DNA of 53,950 nt from Dethiobacter sp. (GTDB taxonomy: Bacteria; Bacillota; Dethiobacteria; Dethiobacterales; Dethiobacteraceae). The stretch is taken from assembly GCA_018335875.1 (NCBI GenBank), contig JAGXRN010000026.1, positions 1 to 53,950 of the forward strand, read 5' to 3'. Of the stretch, positions 15,831-24,916 are shown in pieces. The notes under the pieces were generated by a model. The model was not told the origin of the DNA, did not search any database, and saw only the letters and a program-made list of their open reading frames with translations. Position numbers and translations under genes: made by a program. The first letter of the stretch is position 1, and each line of letters begins with the position of its first letter.

Positions 15831-16580
15831 CTACACCCTCGCCAGAGCTACCAACCGGGCAGCAGCATGGTCATACGGGCTACCATCGAGGCTGCCGTAA
15901 ATGTCGACAGTCGTAAAGCCGCTCGTCTGCAGGAGCAACACAAGCTCCGTCGCTGAATAGAGCCGGTGCGACACAATCACCTCGTGGCGTTCGCTTCCCT
16001 TTAACAGAGTCCAGTGGGCGTCAATCCAGCCCCAGTTGCGGCTCAATTTGCGTTCCTCCAGGATAATAGTATCATCAATCCTGAGCCAGTCCCGCTCCCT
16101 GAATATACGGGCCAGGATCTCTTTACCCATCAGATCCAGCAAAAATATGCCACCCGGCTTCAGTGACCGGTATGTATTGGAGGCAACTCTGTAATCGTCT
16201 TCCTGATTCTCGAAGTATCCGAAAGAAGTAAACATGTTAATCACTGCATCAAAGCTTTTTTCCCGGCAAAAGTGCCTCATATCGTACCGGACAAACTCCA
16301 CTTCCAGCCCTTCCGCTGCGGCCAACTCAGTGCCTTTTGCCAGGAAGCAACTGGTACGGTCCACACCAGTAACGTGGAAGCCGTGGCGGGCCAACTCCAG
16401 GCTGTGCCTTCCCTCCCCGCAGCAAAGGTCCAGGACGGTTGCCCCCGGCTTTAGACCGGTCAATTGGAGAAGCCGGCTAACCTCGGCTGCGGTATTTTTC
16501 CATCGGGCGGCGGGAAACAATATTGGCGCCATCGTTTGCCACCAGCTGTCATTCTCGTACCACGCTTTCTCTTCCTTCAT
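15831..16580 (-). CDS. Class I SAM-dependent methyltransferase
   Basis: 249 residues, complete. An N-terminal helix region (WYENDSWWQTMAPILFP) is followed by the SAM-binding motif I VLDLCCGEG (residues 49-57). Next come the acidic strand-2 region FHVTGVDRTSC, motif IV FDAVINMFTSFGYF and post-motif LKPGGIFLLDLMGKEIL. The C-terminal half includes the beta-sheet segment WTLLKGSERHEVIVSHRLYS. The overall pattern matches small cytoplasmic methyltransferases of the Methyltransf_25 type, whose substrates are unknown. A 5'-truncated copy lies at 925-1464 and a third relic at 5875-5946, so this gene is the only functional one of three. Confidence 0.85.
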   Translation of the reverse strand: MKEEKAWYENDSWWQTMAPILFPAARWKNTAAEVSRLLQLTGLKPGATVLDLCCGEGRHSLELARHGFHVTGVDRTSCFLAKGTELAAAEGLEVEFVRYDMRHFCREKSFDAVINMFTSFGYFENQEDDYRVASNTYRSLKPGGIFLLDLMGKEILARIFRERDWLRIDDTIILEERKLSRNWGWIDAHWTLLKGSERHEVIVSHRLYSATELVLLLQTSGFTTVDIYGSLDGSPYDHAAARLVALARV

Positions 16581-16890
16581 AAATCTTTCTCTCCTTTAAC
16601 TGTGTTACCTTACCTCACAAACCTTTTTCCTGACCGAAGTTGTTAAAAAGCATTAAAATCTTCTTCAGAAAGCTTCAACAGTAGTTCAAATCATACCGAA
16701 ACGAATCAATGCGATTTATGCGTTGTTTGAAGACTTAGTTATTAATTTCTATTTATTGCTACTTTTACCTTTGATGGAAAAGCACTGTTTATGTCGAAAC
16801 AGTTTAAGGTGTCTAACAAAAAGCTCCTGTTCATAATATTTGGATGAAGGAGCGCCATCCTGTTCGGGTACAGTGCATGCAATAGATATT
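16581..16890. other. Intergenic, no gene recognised
   Basis: Spacer upstream of the nitroreductase-like gene. A minus-strand frame covering this part (16749-17129) is a shadow of the real gene and has no motifs. Nothing else was found. Confidence 0.5.
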
Positions 16891-16891
16891 A

Positions 16892-16900
16892 TGCTATAAT
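16892..16900 (+). promoter_or_regulatory. Extended -10 promoter
   Basis: TGCTATAAT fits an extended -10 element (TGnTATAAT) 39 bp before the proposed start of the nitroreductase-like gene. No good -35 box is present, as is common for this promoter class. Confidence 0.5.
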
Positions 16901-16938
16901 CAAAGAAGACTTTATTGAACAAGAATGGATGTGGGATA

Positions 16939-17697
16939 ATGGATTCTGGTCTGTATGAAACTATTTTTGTACGGAAGTCTGTACGAAGATATAAATCAAC
17001 ACCGCTCTCTGACGGTTTGCTGCAGGACATTGTGGAGCATACCCGTAGATTGGAACCTATGCTTAAGGGCATTAAGGTTGAGTTTAAACTCGTACCGGGA
17101 AAAATGATAAAAAATTTGCTGCCAGTCAAAGCGCCACATTATTTTGCAATATTCTCAGAGAATAAAGAAGGCTATTTGACCAATGCCGGATTTTTGATTC
17201 AACAATTGGATCTATATCTATCTGCAAATGGCATTGGCAGCTGTTGGTTGGGAATAGCCAAGCCGGCAAAAGTATTAGAGGCGGCATCCGGCTTTAAATT
17301 TGTAATCGCCCTGGCATTTGGTATGCCGCTGCATTCACTGCACAGGCAGAGCAAACTTGAGTTTAAAAGAAAGCCTCTGGAGGCAATCACCAATATTCAG
17401 GGAATGGCAGACCTGTTGGAAGCAGTTCGCTTTGCTCCTTCGGCCAGCAATAGCCAGCCATGGTATTTTACTGAGTCTGAGGGATATATTCATGCGTTCT
17501 GTGTTAGGCCCGGTATGATAAAGGCTATTTTCTATGCCGGCCTGAACAAAATAGATTTAGGGATTGCCATCTGTCACTTCTCCATAGCCGCCAGACATTT
17601 TGGCAAAATCATTGAATTCTCGGATAATGAAAAAGGGAGGGCCAATCCCCCGCCTGGTTATTACTACAATGTCTCTTTCAAATTACGGGATGTTTAA
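16939..17697 (+). CDS. Nitroreductase-family protein (TM1586-like)
   Basis: The preferred start is the ATG at 16939 (MDSGLYETIFVRKSVRRYKS); an in-frame ATG at 16915 lacks a site. The product of 252 residues has a duplicated nitroreductase-like layout. RKSVRRYKSTPL near the N-terminus is the FMN-phosphate segment, GSCWLGIAKPA a central motif, and LLEAVRFAPSASNSQPWYFT a second FMN-binding segment in the middle. This order matches the putative TM nitroreductase family rather than classical NfsB. It probably binds FMN and acts on quinone- or nitro-type substrates in the cytoplasm, but no activity is known. A 12-bp hairpin after the stop may end transcription. Confidence 0.8.
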   Translation: MDSGLYETIFVRKSVRRYKSTPLSDGLLQDIVEHTRRLEPMLKGIKVEFKLVPGKMIKNLLPVKAPHYFAIFSENKEGYLTNAGFLIQQLDLYLSANGIGSCWLGIAKPAKVLEAASGFKFVIALAFGMPLHSLHRQSKLEFKRKPLEAITNIQGMADLLEAVRFAPSASNSQPWYFTESEGYIHAFCVRPGMIKAIFYAGLNKIDLGIAICHFSIAARHFGKIIEFSDNEKGRANPPPGYYYNVSFKLRDV

Positions 17698-17709
17698 AAG
17701 TATCAAATT

Positions 17710-17753
17710 ATCTCCCTTGCACGTATTTTATTGTAAATAGATGCAAGGGGGAT
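17710..17753 (+). promoter_or_regulatory. Hairpin covering the aprX ribosome site
   Basis: ATCTCCCTTGCA (17710-17721) pairs with TGCAAGGGGGAT (17742-17753): 12 bp with one G-U pair and a 20-nt loop. The 3' arm contains the AAGGGGG ribosome site of the subtilase gene and is followed by five T residues. It could act as a terminator for the nitroreductase gene and as a translational lock for aprX. Confidence 0.6.
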
Positions 17754-17757
17754 TTTT

Positions 17758-19059
17758 ATGATTATCAGGGAAGTTGGCTGGATTCGGTCTCATGCCGATA
17801 AGCTTTGTCCGGTTCTTAGGGAAAAGGCTATAGGGTGGTACCGGCCTTACAGGTATGCCCCCTGTTTTACCCAGAAACCTTTGAGGTCGTTCAGGAGTCG
17901 TCGGCAAAAGATACCGGTCATAGTGCAGGGTACTGAAAACGGGTTCCGCATGGTATCGTTGGATTTAGTGGCCAAGTCTGCGGGCTGTAATGTTAAAAGA
18001 AAGCTTGCTTTGATTAACGCTTTCTCCACTGATGTTAATGCTCAAAGCCTTAAAGCTCTTGTGGAAAATGATACTGTCAAAAGGATATGGTATGATTCAG
18101 AGGTTAAGGCGGTGCTTGACATAGCATCGCCCACTGTGGGGTCATCATTGCTGTGGGATGATGAGATCACCGGAGAGGGGATTGTGGTTGCTGTTTTGGA
18201 TACCGGTATTTACGCGCACGCAGATTTGGATGGCAGGATTGTAGGCTTTGCGGATTTTGTTAAAAACAGGACTGAGCCATATGACGACAACGGCCATGGT
18301 ACTCATGTGGCCGGCTGCATTGCTGCCAGCGGCCGGGAATCCGGGGCGAAATACCGCGGGCCTGCTCCCGGGGCGCGTGTAGTAGGCGTAAAGGTGCTTA
18401 ACAAGGTGGGGATGGGCTCATTATCCACTGTAATTGAGGGCATACAGTGGTGCATAGACAGAAAGAATATCAGAATCATAAACATGTCGCTGGGCAGCCC
18501 TGCCAATATGTCTTACGTAGATGACCCGGTGTGTCAGGCGGTGGAAAAAGCATGGCAGGATGGTATTGTTGTCTGCGTTGCCGCCGGTAATGAAGGTCCT
18601 GAGCCACAAACAGTGGGTTCTCCGGGGAACCACCCGGTGGTGATTACTGTGGGGGCTTCTGATGATATGAACACCATGGATACCTTGGATGATAAGGTTG
18701 CAGGTTTCTCCAGCCGTGGCCCCACCCGCGACGGCCATGTAAAGCCCGATTTCCTGGCGCCTGGTGTAAATATAGTTTCACTGCGTTCCCCCGGCTCATT
18801 TATTGACAAGCAGAATAAACAGTCCAGGGTCGACAGCTGGTATACTTCTCTGTCGGGGACATCAATGGCCACACCTGTTTGTTCAGGCGTGGCAGCACAG
18901 CTGCTCCAGGTTAACGGCAGTTTAAGTCCCGACCAGGTTAAATCGCTGCTGAGAGAGACAGCAATGGATTTGTTTGGCCTTGACCCCAATGTGCAGGGAG
19001 CGGGAATGATAAACGGGCAAGCAGCTGCCGCAGCCGCTGCTAAAAAGGAAGATAAATAG
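17758..19059 (+). CDS. aprX: Subtilisin-like serine protease, AprX type
   Basis: 433 residues without a signal peptide. The catalytic triad of S8 peptidases is intact: Asp in VVAVLDTGIYAH (about 148), His in DDNGHGTHVAGCIAASG (about 180) and Ser in SLSGTSMATPVCSG (about 369). The oxyanion Asn is in CVAAGNEGPEP. A pro-like N-terminal region of about 120 residues precedes the catalytic core. The length and lack of export signal match Bacillus AprX, an intracellular subtilase expressed in late growth. The start ATG at 17758 follows AAGGGGG, which lies inside a hairpin, so translation may be controlled by RNA structure. Its targets are unknown. Confidence 0.85.
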   Translation: MIIREVGWIRSHADKLCPVLREKAIGWYRPYRYAPCFTQKPLRSFRSRRQKIPVIVQGTENGFRMVSLDLVAKSAGCNVKRKLALINAFSTDVNAQSLKALVENDTVKRIWYDSEVKAVLDIASPTVGSSLLWDDEITGEGIVVAVLDTGIYAHADLDGRIVGFADFVKNRTEPYDDNGHGTHVAGCIAASGRESGAKYRGPAPGARVVGVKVLNKVGMGSLSTVIEGIQWCIDRKNIRIINMSLGSPANMSYVDDPVCQAVEKAWQDGIVVCVAAGNEGPEPQTVGSPGNHPVVITVGASDDMNTMDTLDDKVAGFSSRGPTRDGHVKPDFLAPGVNIVSLRSPGSFIDKQNKQSRVDSWYTSLSGTSMATPVCSGVAAQLLQVNGSLSPDQVKSLLRETAMDLFGLDPNVQGAGMINGQAAAAAAAKKEDK

Positions 19060-19080
19060 ATATTTGCTTAAATTCTCCTG

Positions 19081-19121
19081 TTGCGTAAAATACTTCAGAT
19101 TTGATACAATTAAACTGAAGT
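19081..19121 (+). promoter_or_regulatory. Promoter with flanking inverted repeat
   Basis: TTGCGT (19081-19086), an 18-bp spacer and TACAAT (19105-19110) precede the gene at 19145. ACTTCAG (19092-19098) and CTGAAGT (19115-19121) form an inverted repeat around the -10 box and could be a repressor site. The repressor is unknown. Confidence 0.5.
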
Positions 19122-19144
19122 TTACATAACAGGAGAGAGGGTAT

Positions 19145-19516
19145 ATGATACTAAAAAGTATCTGGACAATCCAGAATGAAGAAAAACAACTGAAAGAAGA
19201 ATTTTTCCGCAAGACTGATGCTCTCATCTTCCAGATTTTAACCAATATTCCGTCGGACAGTCTTATCCATGTCGATGAAAAAGAGCTTAAAGTTATTTAT
19301 GCTGCCAATGACAGAAAATCGCTGCTGATGGAAAAAAGGCCGCTGGCGACTTTTGATGACTACGAGTGGATTGTAGACAATATTCCAGGGATTATCAGCG
19401 CTGTGGAGGAGATTGAAAAGATACAGATTGACGTGATGAGGCTCTATATTGATAAGACTAAAAAGGCTATAGAAAAAGTTGATAAGATACATTCAGCGCT
19501 GGAAGCGGCACTTTAA
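19145..19516 (+). CDS. Hypothetical helical protein (123 aa)
   Basis: Starts at an ATG after GGAGAGAGGGTAT. The protein is charged and mostly alpha-helical (IQNEEKQLKEEFFRKTDALI near the start; DKTKKAIEKVDKIHSALEAA at the end), with a short beta-rich middle (IHVDEKELKVIYAANDRKS). No known family is recognised. It has its own promoter and its own terminator, which overlaps the stop codon, so it is a single-gene unit between aprX and the convergent ppx gene. It has no signal peptide or membrane segment. Confidence 0.7.
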   Translation: MILKSIWTIQNEEKQLKEEFFRKTDALIFQILTNIPSDSLIHVDEKELKVIYAANDRKSLLMEKRPLATFDDYEWIVDNIPGIISAVEEIEKIQIDVMRLYIDKTKKAIEKVDKIHSALEAAL

Positions 19517-19531
19517 AAGTGCCGTTTTTTT
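19506..19531 (+). terminator. Intrinsic terminator
   Basis: CGGCACTTT/AAAGTGCCG hairpin followed by seven T residues. The stop codon of the preceding gene lies within the loop side of the stem. Confidence 0.9.
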
Positions 19532-19534
19532 GTT

Positions 19535-20452
19535 TTATGTCTGTCGCAGCAGGTTTAAAGCCAGGCCGTGTCTTATTCCGCGGTCGCTGATAACAAGGGT
19601 CTCATTTTGCAGCAACTCCATAATTATTTTAACTATACAGGCACCGGCCAGGATAATCGGTGCACGCTTTGGCTCCAAACCACGTATCTGTTTGCGCTCC
19701 TCAAGGGTTTTTGAGCTGAATTCTGCTATTTGCTCATTTACTTCTGAGAGTTGAAGAGTTGAACCCTGTATTGCTTCCGGGTCATATCTCTCCATTCTCT
19801 GTTTCACTGCTCCCATGGTGGTCACAGTCCCTCCTATGCCCACTAACTGTGGGACAGGCCCATTGATTTTATGTGCAGTTAAGATTTCTTTTATTTCACA
19901 GAGAGCAATTTCCAGCTGAGCCTGCGTTGGCGGGTCGGAGATAAAATACTCTTCACTGATTGTGATGACACCCAGATTTACACTTAATTTACGTGTGATA
20001 CTTTCTCCTTTGCCAAAAATAAATTCAGTGCTCCCTCCCCCTGTATCAAAAATGACTGTCTCACAGTCGTGCAGTTTAATGCCTGATAAAGTTGCCAGGT
20101 AAGAGAGGCTTGCCTCTTCTTCCCCTGAAATTACCCTGATGTCAATGCCGCTTGTCGCTTTAACCATCTCAATGAATGCGCTGCTGTTTTGGGCGCCCCT
20201 CAGTGCCATGGTGCCGATGGCAATAATTTGGTCAGCTCTGTATTGTTTGGCCAGTGCTGCAAATTCGTTAATTGTTCGGCAGGTCCTCTCCTTTGCTTCC
20301 GGGCTCAGGCGTCGTGATTGTCGAAGCCCTTCGCCCAGGCCGGTAATGCTGGTGGTATCGAGGACTGTTTTCAAAGTGCCATTACTGCTATGTTCCGCCA
20401 ACAATAATTTAGTTGAATTTGAGCCCACGTCTATAACGGCGACTCTTTGCAT
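19535..20452 (-). CDS. Ppx/GppA-family phosphatase
   Basis: The start is the ATG at 20452, directly after AGGAGGGCGT; 20 residues upstream in frame are rejected. The 305-residue protein has the ASKHA-fold signatures of exopolyphosphatase/pppGpp phosphohydrolase: VAVIDVGSNSTKLLLAEH (phosphate 1), IAIGTMALRGAQN, VISGEEEASLSYLA, VIFDTGGGSTEFIFGKGE (phosphate 2) and VGIGGTVTTMGAVK. Only the two-domain catalytic core is present, as in short Clostridia and Aquifex-type enzymes. It is expected to remove phosphates from polyphosphate or pppGpp in the cytoplasm; which one cannot be decided. It converges on the 123-aa gene. Confidence 0.85.
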   Translation of the reverse strand: MQRVAVIDVGSNSTKLLLAEHSSNGTLKTVLDTTSITGLGEGLRQSRRLSPEAKERTCRTINEFAALAKQYRADQIIAIGTMALRGAQNSSAFIEMVKATSGIDIRVISGEEEASLSYLATLSGIKLHDCETVIFDTGGGSTEFIFGKGESITRKLSVNLGVITISEEYFISDPPTQAQLEIALCEIKEILTAHKINGPVPQLVGIGGTVTTMGAVKQRMERYDPEAIQGSTLQLSEVNEQIAEFSSKTLEERKQIRGLEPKRAPIILAGACIVKIIMELLQNETLVISDRGIRHGLALNLLRQT

Positions 20453-20531
20453 ACGCCCTCCTGTTAAATAATTTCCTTTATTGACATTATACATGTTGTG
20501 ATAATTTAACAATAGGCTTTACCGTAACTAA

Positions 20532-20560
20532 TTGTAATTTCTGCCACTGGAAATTATAAT
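20532..20560 (+). promoter_or_regulatory. SigmaA promoter of the MATE-speD operon
   Basis: TTGTAA (20532-20537), a 17-bp spacer and TATAAT (20555-20560), 41 bp before the MATE start. Confidence 0.7.
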
Positions 20561-20600
20561 AGACTTGTTTGAGGAAGAGAACTGACAGGAGAAATAGTTG

Positions 20601-22010
20601 ATGCTGCACTATCTTAAAGGCCGCGAATTTTACAGTGTAATGTTTAAGATTGCCCTTCCCATTATGATACAGAACCTGGTTGCAACTTCACTAAACTTTG
20701 TGGATACCATCATGATTGGGCAGTTAGGTTCTACCGAGTTGGCCGCTGTGGGCATGGCCAATCAGGTTTTCTTTTTAATGGCGCTTTTTTTATTTGGTTT
20801 ATACAGCGGTTCAGGAATATTTATTTCGCAGTTCTGGGGCAAGAAGGATATTAAGAACATCCGAAGAGTGCTGGGGATTGCTGTTATATCCGGTATACTG
20901 GCCTCTTCACTCTTTACTCTGTCAGCTACAGTATTTCCCCGGCAGATTCTGCGTTTCTTCATGAAAGACGGCGAAGCAGTTCGCCTGAGTATGGATTATC
21001 TGTCCATAGTCGCATTCAGTTATACTGCCACTGCTGTCAGTTTTGGTTATGGATTTCTGTCAAGAAATGTCGGCCAGGCGAAGCTGCCCATGTATGTCAG
21101 TATAATATCCCTTGGTACCAATACCCTTCTCAACTACATGCTTATCTTTGGCAATTTCAGCTTTCCTGCTCTTGGTGTGAAAGGCGCGGCCATAGCTACA
21201 GTAGTATCACGCTTACTGGAAATGTCGCTCTTATTATTTTTTATTTACACAAAAAAATATGTGCTGGCAGCACGGTTAAAAGAGATGCTCGATGTGACCA
21301 TGTCCTATGTAAAAGATTTTTATAAAACCAGCGGCACTGTGATTCTCAACGAGTTTACCTGGGCGCTTGGTATCGTAATCTATTTTGCTATTTACGCCAG
21401 GATGGGTGAAGACTCTTTCGCTGCCGTCCAGATGGTACAACCGATCCAAAATATTTCCATGGTGCTCTTCTTTGGTCTGGCCAATGCCTGCTGTGTTATG
21501 CTGGGCAACAAAATCGGCGCAGACCACGAAGAGGATGCCTTCCTCTATGCCAAGAAATTCGCGGTTCTTGGGCTGGTGCTTGCTTTGGTAATTGGTGTCA
21601 TTCTTTTTACTAACGCCTCCCGTCTTGTTGCAGGCTACAAAGTTGACCCGGCTCTAAAAGAAACAGCAGCCAGGATACTTGTTGTGTTCGCTTCTTATTT
21701 GACAGTGAGGATTTTTAATCTGATTAACATTGTGGGTATTCTTCGCAGCGGCGGGGATACAAAATTTACTCTTTTCCTGGACTCAGGTGTTGTCTGGTTT
21801 ATAGGAGTGCCTTTGGCCGTTTTGGGTGGTCTGGTTTGGAGGCTGCCAATCCACCTGGTTGTTGCATTAGTGTCACTGGAAGAAATATTTAAAGCTATAA
21901 TTGGCTTAAACCGCCTCCTTTCAAAAAAATGGCTGCATAATATCATAAATAATATGGGTGTATGTGAGGCGATTGTGGATGTTTATATTTCTCCCGACTT
22001 GGCAGACTAA
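20601..22010 (+). CDS. MATE-family multidrug/metabolite exporter
   Basis: The ATG at 20601 follows CAGGAG. The 469-residue product has about twelve membrane helices with the typical MATE start ([20 protein letters not shown], then [20 protein letters not shown]) and a second-half repeat ([20 protein letters not shown], then [12 protein letters not shown]). MATE proteins export cationic drugs or metabolites using Na+ or H+ gradients. The last ~25 residues ([18 protein letters not shown]) are unlike the family and may be a short added tail. The gene lies 29 bp upstream of speD with no terminator between. Export of a polyamine or a related amine is therefore a reasonable guess but is only inferred from context. 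Confidence 0.85.
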   Translation: MLHYLKGREFYSVMFKIALPIMIQNLVATSLNFVDTIMIGQLGSTELAAVGMANQVFFLMALFLFGLYSGSGIFISQFWGKKDIKNIRRVLGIAVISGILASSLFTLSATVFPRQILRFFMKDGEAVRLSMDYLSIVAFSYTATAVSFGYGFLSRNVGQAKLPMYVSIISLGTNTLLNYMLIFGNFSFPALGVKGAAIATVVSRLLEMSLLLFFIYTKKYVLAARLKEMLDVTMSYVKDFYKTSGTVILNEFTWALGIVIYFAIYARMGEDSFAAVQMVQPIQNISMVLFFGLANACCVMLGNKIGADHEEDAFLYAKKFAVLGLVLALVIGVILFTNASRLVAGYKVDPALKETAARILVVFASYLTVRIFNLINIVGILRSGGDTKFTLFLDSGVVWFIGVPLAVLGGLVWRLPIHLVVALVSLEEIFKAIIGLNRLLSKKWLHNIINNMGVCEAIVDVYISPDLAD

Positions 22011-22039
22011 AAATAAAAGAAATCAGTAAAAGAGGACAT

Positions 22040-22858
22040 ATGGAAATTAAATCATTCAAGAAACTTAAGCTATACGGCTTTAACAACCTGACTAAAACTC
22101 TTAGTTTTAATATCTATGACATCTGTTATGCCAAGAGCTCAGAGCACCGCAAAGGCTATATTGAGTATATTGATGAGCAGTATAACGCCGAGAGAATAAC
22201 CGGCATCCTCACCAATGTGGCTGAAATCATAGGGGCAAAAATACTTAATATCGCCAAGCAGGACTATGACCCCCAGGGAGCCAGTGTTACCATCCTTATT
22301 TCTGAAGAACATGGTTATGTTGAAGAGATGGAACACTCACCCGCCAACAACGGCCCCGGCGAACTGCCCGAGTCTGTCATAGCACATCTGGATAAAAGCC
22401 ATATTACTGTGCACACGTACCCCGAAAGCCATCCTGACGAAGGCATAAGCACCTTTCGTGCTGATATAGATGTGTCGACATGCGGACGCATCTCTCCTCT
22501 TAAAGCTCTTAACTTTTTAATAAACAGTTTTGAGTCAGATATCATGACCATCGACTACCGCGTCAGGGGATTTACCAGAGACGTCAGCGGCAAAAAGTAT
22601 TTTATCGACCATAAAATCAATTCCATACAAAACTATATTTCCGGGAAAACCCGTGAACTTTATCAGATGATTGACGTCAACGTTTACCAGGAACACATTT
22701 TTCATACCAAAATGCTGCTTAAAGAGTTTGACCTTGACAATTACTTGTTTGGTGTTGAAAAGAAAGACCTTTCCCCAAATGAAAAAAGAAAGATAAAACA
22801 GCGGTTAAAAAAAGAAATGACAGAAATCTTTTACGGCCGCAACATCAGTAAGGTATAA
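22040..22858 (+). CDS. speD: S-adenosylmethionine decarboxylase proenzyme
   Basis: 272 residues, close to the E. coli-type SpeD (264) rather than the short Bacillus/Thermotoga form. The autocleavage Ser that becomes the pyruvoyl group lies in [17 protein letters not shown] (about residue 119). The downstream signature [19 protein letters not shown] is complete. The enzyme makes decarboxylated SAM, the aminopropyl donor for spermidine. No speE or other aminopropyltransferase lies next to it. The gene is the second in an operon with a MATE transporter and ends at a strong hairpin. A ribosome site AAAGAGGAC precedes the ATG. Confidence 0.9.
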   Translation: MEIKSFKKLKLYGFNNLTKTLSFNIYDICYAKSSEHRKGYIEYIDEQYNAERITGILTNVAEIIGAKILNIAKQDYDPQGASVTILISEEHGYVEEMEHSPANNGPGELPESVIAHLDKSHITVHTYPESHPDEGISTFRADIDVSTCGRISPLKALNFLINSFESDIMTIDYRVRGFTRDVSGKKYFIDHKINSIQNYISGKTRELYQMIDVNVYQEHIFHTKMLLKEFDLDNYLFGVEKKDLSPNEKRKIKQRLKKEMTEIFYGRNISKV

Positions 22859-22863
22859 ATTTC

Positions 22864-22888
22864 AACCCCGGCTCACTGAGCCGGGGTT
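22864..22888. terminator. Terminator hairpin after speD
   Basis: AACCCCGGCTCA pairs with TGAGCCGGGGTT with a one-base loop region. It serves speD and, from the other side, the end of the prenyltransferase relic. The T-tract is weak. Confidence 0.7.
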
Positions 22889-22892
22889 GCTT

Positions 22893-23094
22893 TCAGCGTG
22901 ATAAAAGGGCTGCCAGGACCATGGCGGCGCCTGTCAGCTGATAAGTCTTAAAACCAATACCAGTTAAAACTTCCATTTAACCCGTAAGCGAGCGCTCCTC
23001 CAACAGCCATTGGGATAGTGGAAGCAATCCAGATTTTAGGGTCAGCAACCTGCCAGAAACCGCGCCAGAATCGTTTCAGATCCAATATATTCAC
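22893..23094 (-). pseudogene. UbiA/MenA-type prenyltransferase, internal deletion
   Basis: From a GTG at 23094 or TTG at 23085 after GGGAG the frame gives LKRFWRGFWQVADPKIWIAS, then TIPMAVGGALAYGLNG and FNWYWF before a TAA. This is the N-terminus of UbiA-superfamily prenyltransferases such as MenA. In the next frame the DNA continues as FKTYQLTGAAMVLAALLSR to a TGA at 22893, which looks like the last helix of the same family. The roughly 230 residues between, including the Asp-rich motifs, are missing. A single internal deletion joining codon ~42 to the last ~20 codons explains this. The gene is dead. Confidence 0.7.
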
Positions 23095-23185
23095 TCCCAG
23101 AGCAGCTTTTACCTACAGTATGCCACATTTTACAGGGAATCTATAACAGCGCTTTTACAAAAACTCCTGATACAGGCCGGTAATG

Positions 23186-23228
23186 GCAAAAAAATAAAAG
23201 CGGGACAAGGTTCCTGTCCCCTTGTCCC
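23186..23228 (-). terminator. Intrinsic terminator of the acyl-CoA synthetase gene
   Basis: GGGACAAGG (minus strand 23228-23220) pairs with CCTTGTCCC (23210-23202), followed by GCTTTTATTTTTTT. Confidence 0.85.
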
Positions 23229-23236
23229 ACTGGTTA

Positions 23237-24916
23237 CTATTGTTTAGCTTTGTTGCGTTCTTCTTCCACCAGAACTCGCCGCAGTATTTTCCCAATCATT
23301 GACTTGGGAAGGACAGTACGGAACTCAACCTGGGTGGGGAGCTTGTATTTGGCCATTTTATCCTTGCAGAATTCAATAATTTCTTCAGGTGTGGCCTCTT
23401 CGCCCTCTTTGAGCACACAGTAAGCTTTGACAGTCTCACCGCGGTGAGCGTCAGGCACACTGGCAACCACAACTTCCTGTACTTTTGGGTGTGTGTATAA
23501 CACTTCTTCGACTTCACGGGGGTAAATATTGTAACCTCCGGCAATAATCATGTCTTTTTTACGGTCCACAATATAGAAATAGCCGTCTTCGTCCATTTTG
23601 GCCATATCCCCTGTAAACAGCCATTCGCCCCTTAGCATCTGGGCGGTTTCCTCGTCGTTCTGCCAGTATCCTTTCATGACTTGAGGACCCTTTACAGCCA
23701 ATTCGCCTACTTCGCCAACGGGCAGGTCGCTTTCGTCTTCAAGGCTGACTACTTTGGCCAGTGTACTGGGGAAAGGAAGGCCGATGCTGCCGGGTTTGCG
23801 CTTCCCTGCAATGGGATTGGCGTGTGTTACAGGCGAAGCCTCAGACAGCCCGTACCCTTCCACCAACTTACCTCCCGACAGCTCTTCAAATTTAATCTGC
23901 ACCTCCAGGGGGAGCCCGGCAGCACCGCTGATGCAGGCTGAAATTGATGTCAGGTCGTATTTATTGATTTCTGGATAATTATTAATGGCCACATACATGG
24001 TGGGCACGCCGGGGAAGAGGGTCGGTTTTTGTGACTGTATCGTATCCAGCACGTCTTTAAGTATAAATTGAGGCAATAAAATAAGTGTGGCGCCGGTCAT
24101 GATGCCTAGGTTAAGGCAGGTTGTCATGGCATAGCTGTGAAAGAGGGGCAGCACAGTCAGAATAACTTCCTTCCCCTCTCTCATCTGTGTAAACCAAGTC
24201 TTTGTCTGGCAGGCATTTCCGAGCAGATTGCGGTGGGTGAGCATGGCGCCCTTGGGCACGCCTGTTGTGCCGCCGGTGTACATGAAGACTGCCAGATCTT
24301 CTGCCGGGTCTATTGTCACGGCAGGTGCTTTGCCTCCACTGTATTTTTTGAGCAGGTCAGGCAGCAGGTGTGTTGCGCCGTCCTTTGAGACTTCAACTCT
24401 GTGGCCGTCTTTTTTCTCCTTAAACAGTGTAAAAAGCACCTTTAATTTGCCCGGGAAAAACTCCTTGATGTTGGTGACTATTATATGCCTGAGCTTTGTA
24501 TTAGTCCGTATTTTTGCAATCAGGGGATAAAATCTGGAAAGAGTAATAATAACTTCGGCGCCTGAATTGTTTAATTGAGACACCATTTCCCGTTCCACGT
24601 AGAGCGGGTTGCAGGGAACAATAATTGCCCCCAGCTTAAGTGTGCCAAAATAAGCAATCAGAAACTGCGGACAGTTGGGCAGGTGAATCGCCACTCTGTC
24701 ACCTTTCTTTACTCCCATCCCAGCCAGTGCCGCTGCAAATGAGTTTGCCAGCTCCGCCAACCTGGGATAAGTAATTCCCGCTCCCATAAAGCTAACGGCA
24801 ATATTTTGGGGATATTTTGCGGCAGACCTGTCCAGAATTTCATAGAGCGCTATTTCCGGTATCTCCGCTTCAGTCGGTACTCCTTCCTCATAGTTTTTTA
24901 ACCATGGGTGAGTCAT
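23237..24916 (-). CDS. Long-chain fatty acid-CoA ligase (AMP-forming)
   Basis: 559 residues of the ANL superfamily. The P-loop-like motif VFMYTGGTTGVPKGAMLTHR is at about residue 205. EGYGLSEASPVTHANP (motif A5) lies near 355 and GEWLFTGDMAKMDEDGYFYI (motif A7) near 428. DRKKDMIIAGGYNIYPREVE (A8) and the catalytic Lys in SMIGKILRRVL (A10) complete the C-terminal domain. The order and length match LcfA/FadD enzymes that activate fatty acids for beta-oxidation or lipid synthesis. The ATG follows GGGAGGTG. The thiolase gene lies 145 bp upstream on the same strand, which supports a fatty-acid role. Confidence 0.88.
   Translation of the reverse strand: MTHPWLKNYEEGVPTEAEIPEIALYEILDRSAAKYPQNIAVSFMGAGITYPRLAELANSFAAALAGMGVKKGDRVAIHLPNCPQFLIAYFGTLKLGAIIVPCNPLYVEREMVSQLNNSGAEVIITLSRFYPLIAKIRTNTKLRHIIVTNIKEFFPGKLKVLFTLFKEKKDGHRVEVSKDGATHLLPDLLKKYSGGKAPAVTIDPAEDLAVFMYTGGTTGVPKGAMLTHRNLLGNACQTKTWFTQMREGKEVILTVLPLFHSYAMTTCLNLGIMTGATLILLPQFILKDVLDTIQSQKPTLFPGVPTMYVAINNYPEINKYDLTSISACISGAAGLPLEVQIKFEELSGGKLVEGYGLSEASPVTHANPIAGKRKPGSIGLPFPSTLAKVVSLEDESDLPVGEVGELAVKGPQVMKGYWQNDEETAQMLRGEWLFTGDMAKMDEDGYFYIVDRKKDMIIAGGYNIYPREVEEVLYTHPKVQEVVVASVPDAHRGETVKAYCVLKEGEEATPEEIIEFCKDKMAKYKLPTQVEFRTVLPKSMIGKILRRVLVEEERNKAKQ

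Noticed and set aside
16749..17129. 126-codon minus-strand frame
   Set aside because: Antisense to the nitroreductase-like gene with no start site or motifs.
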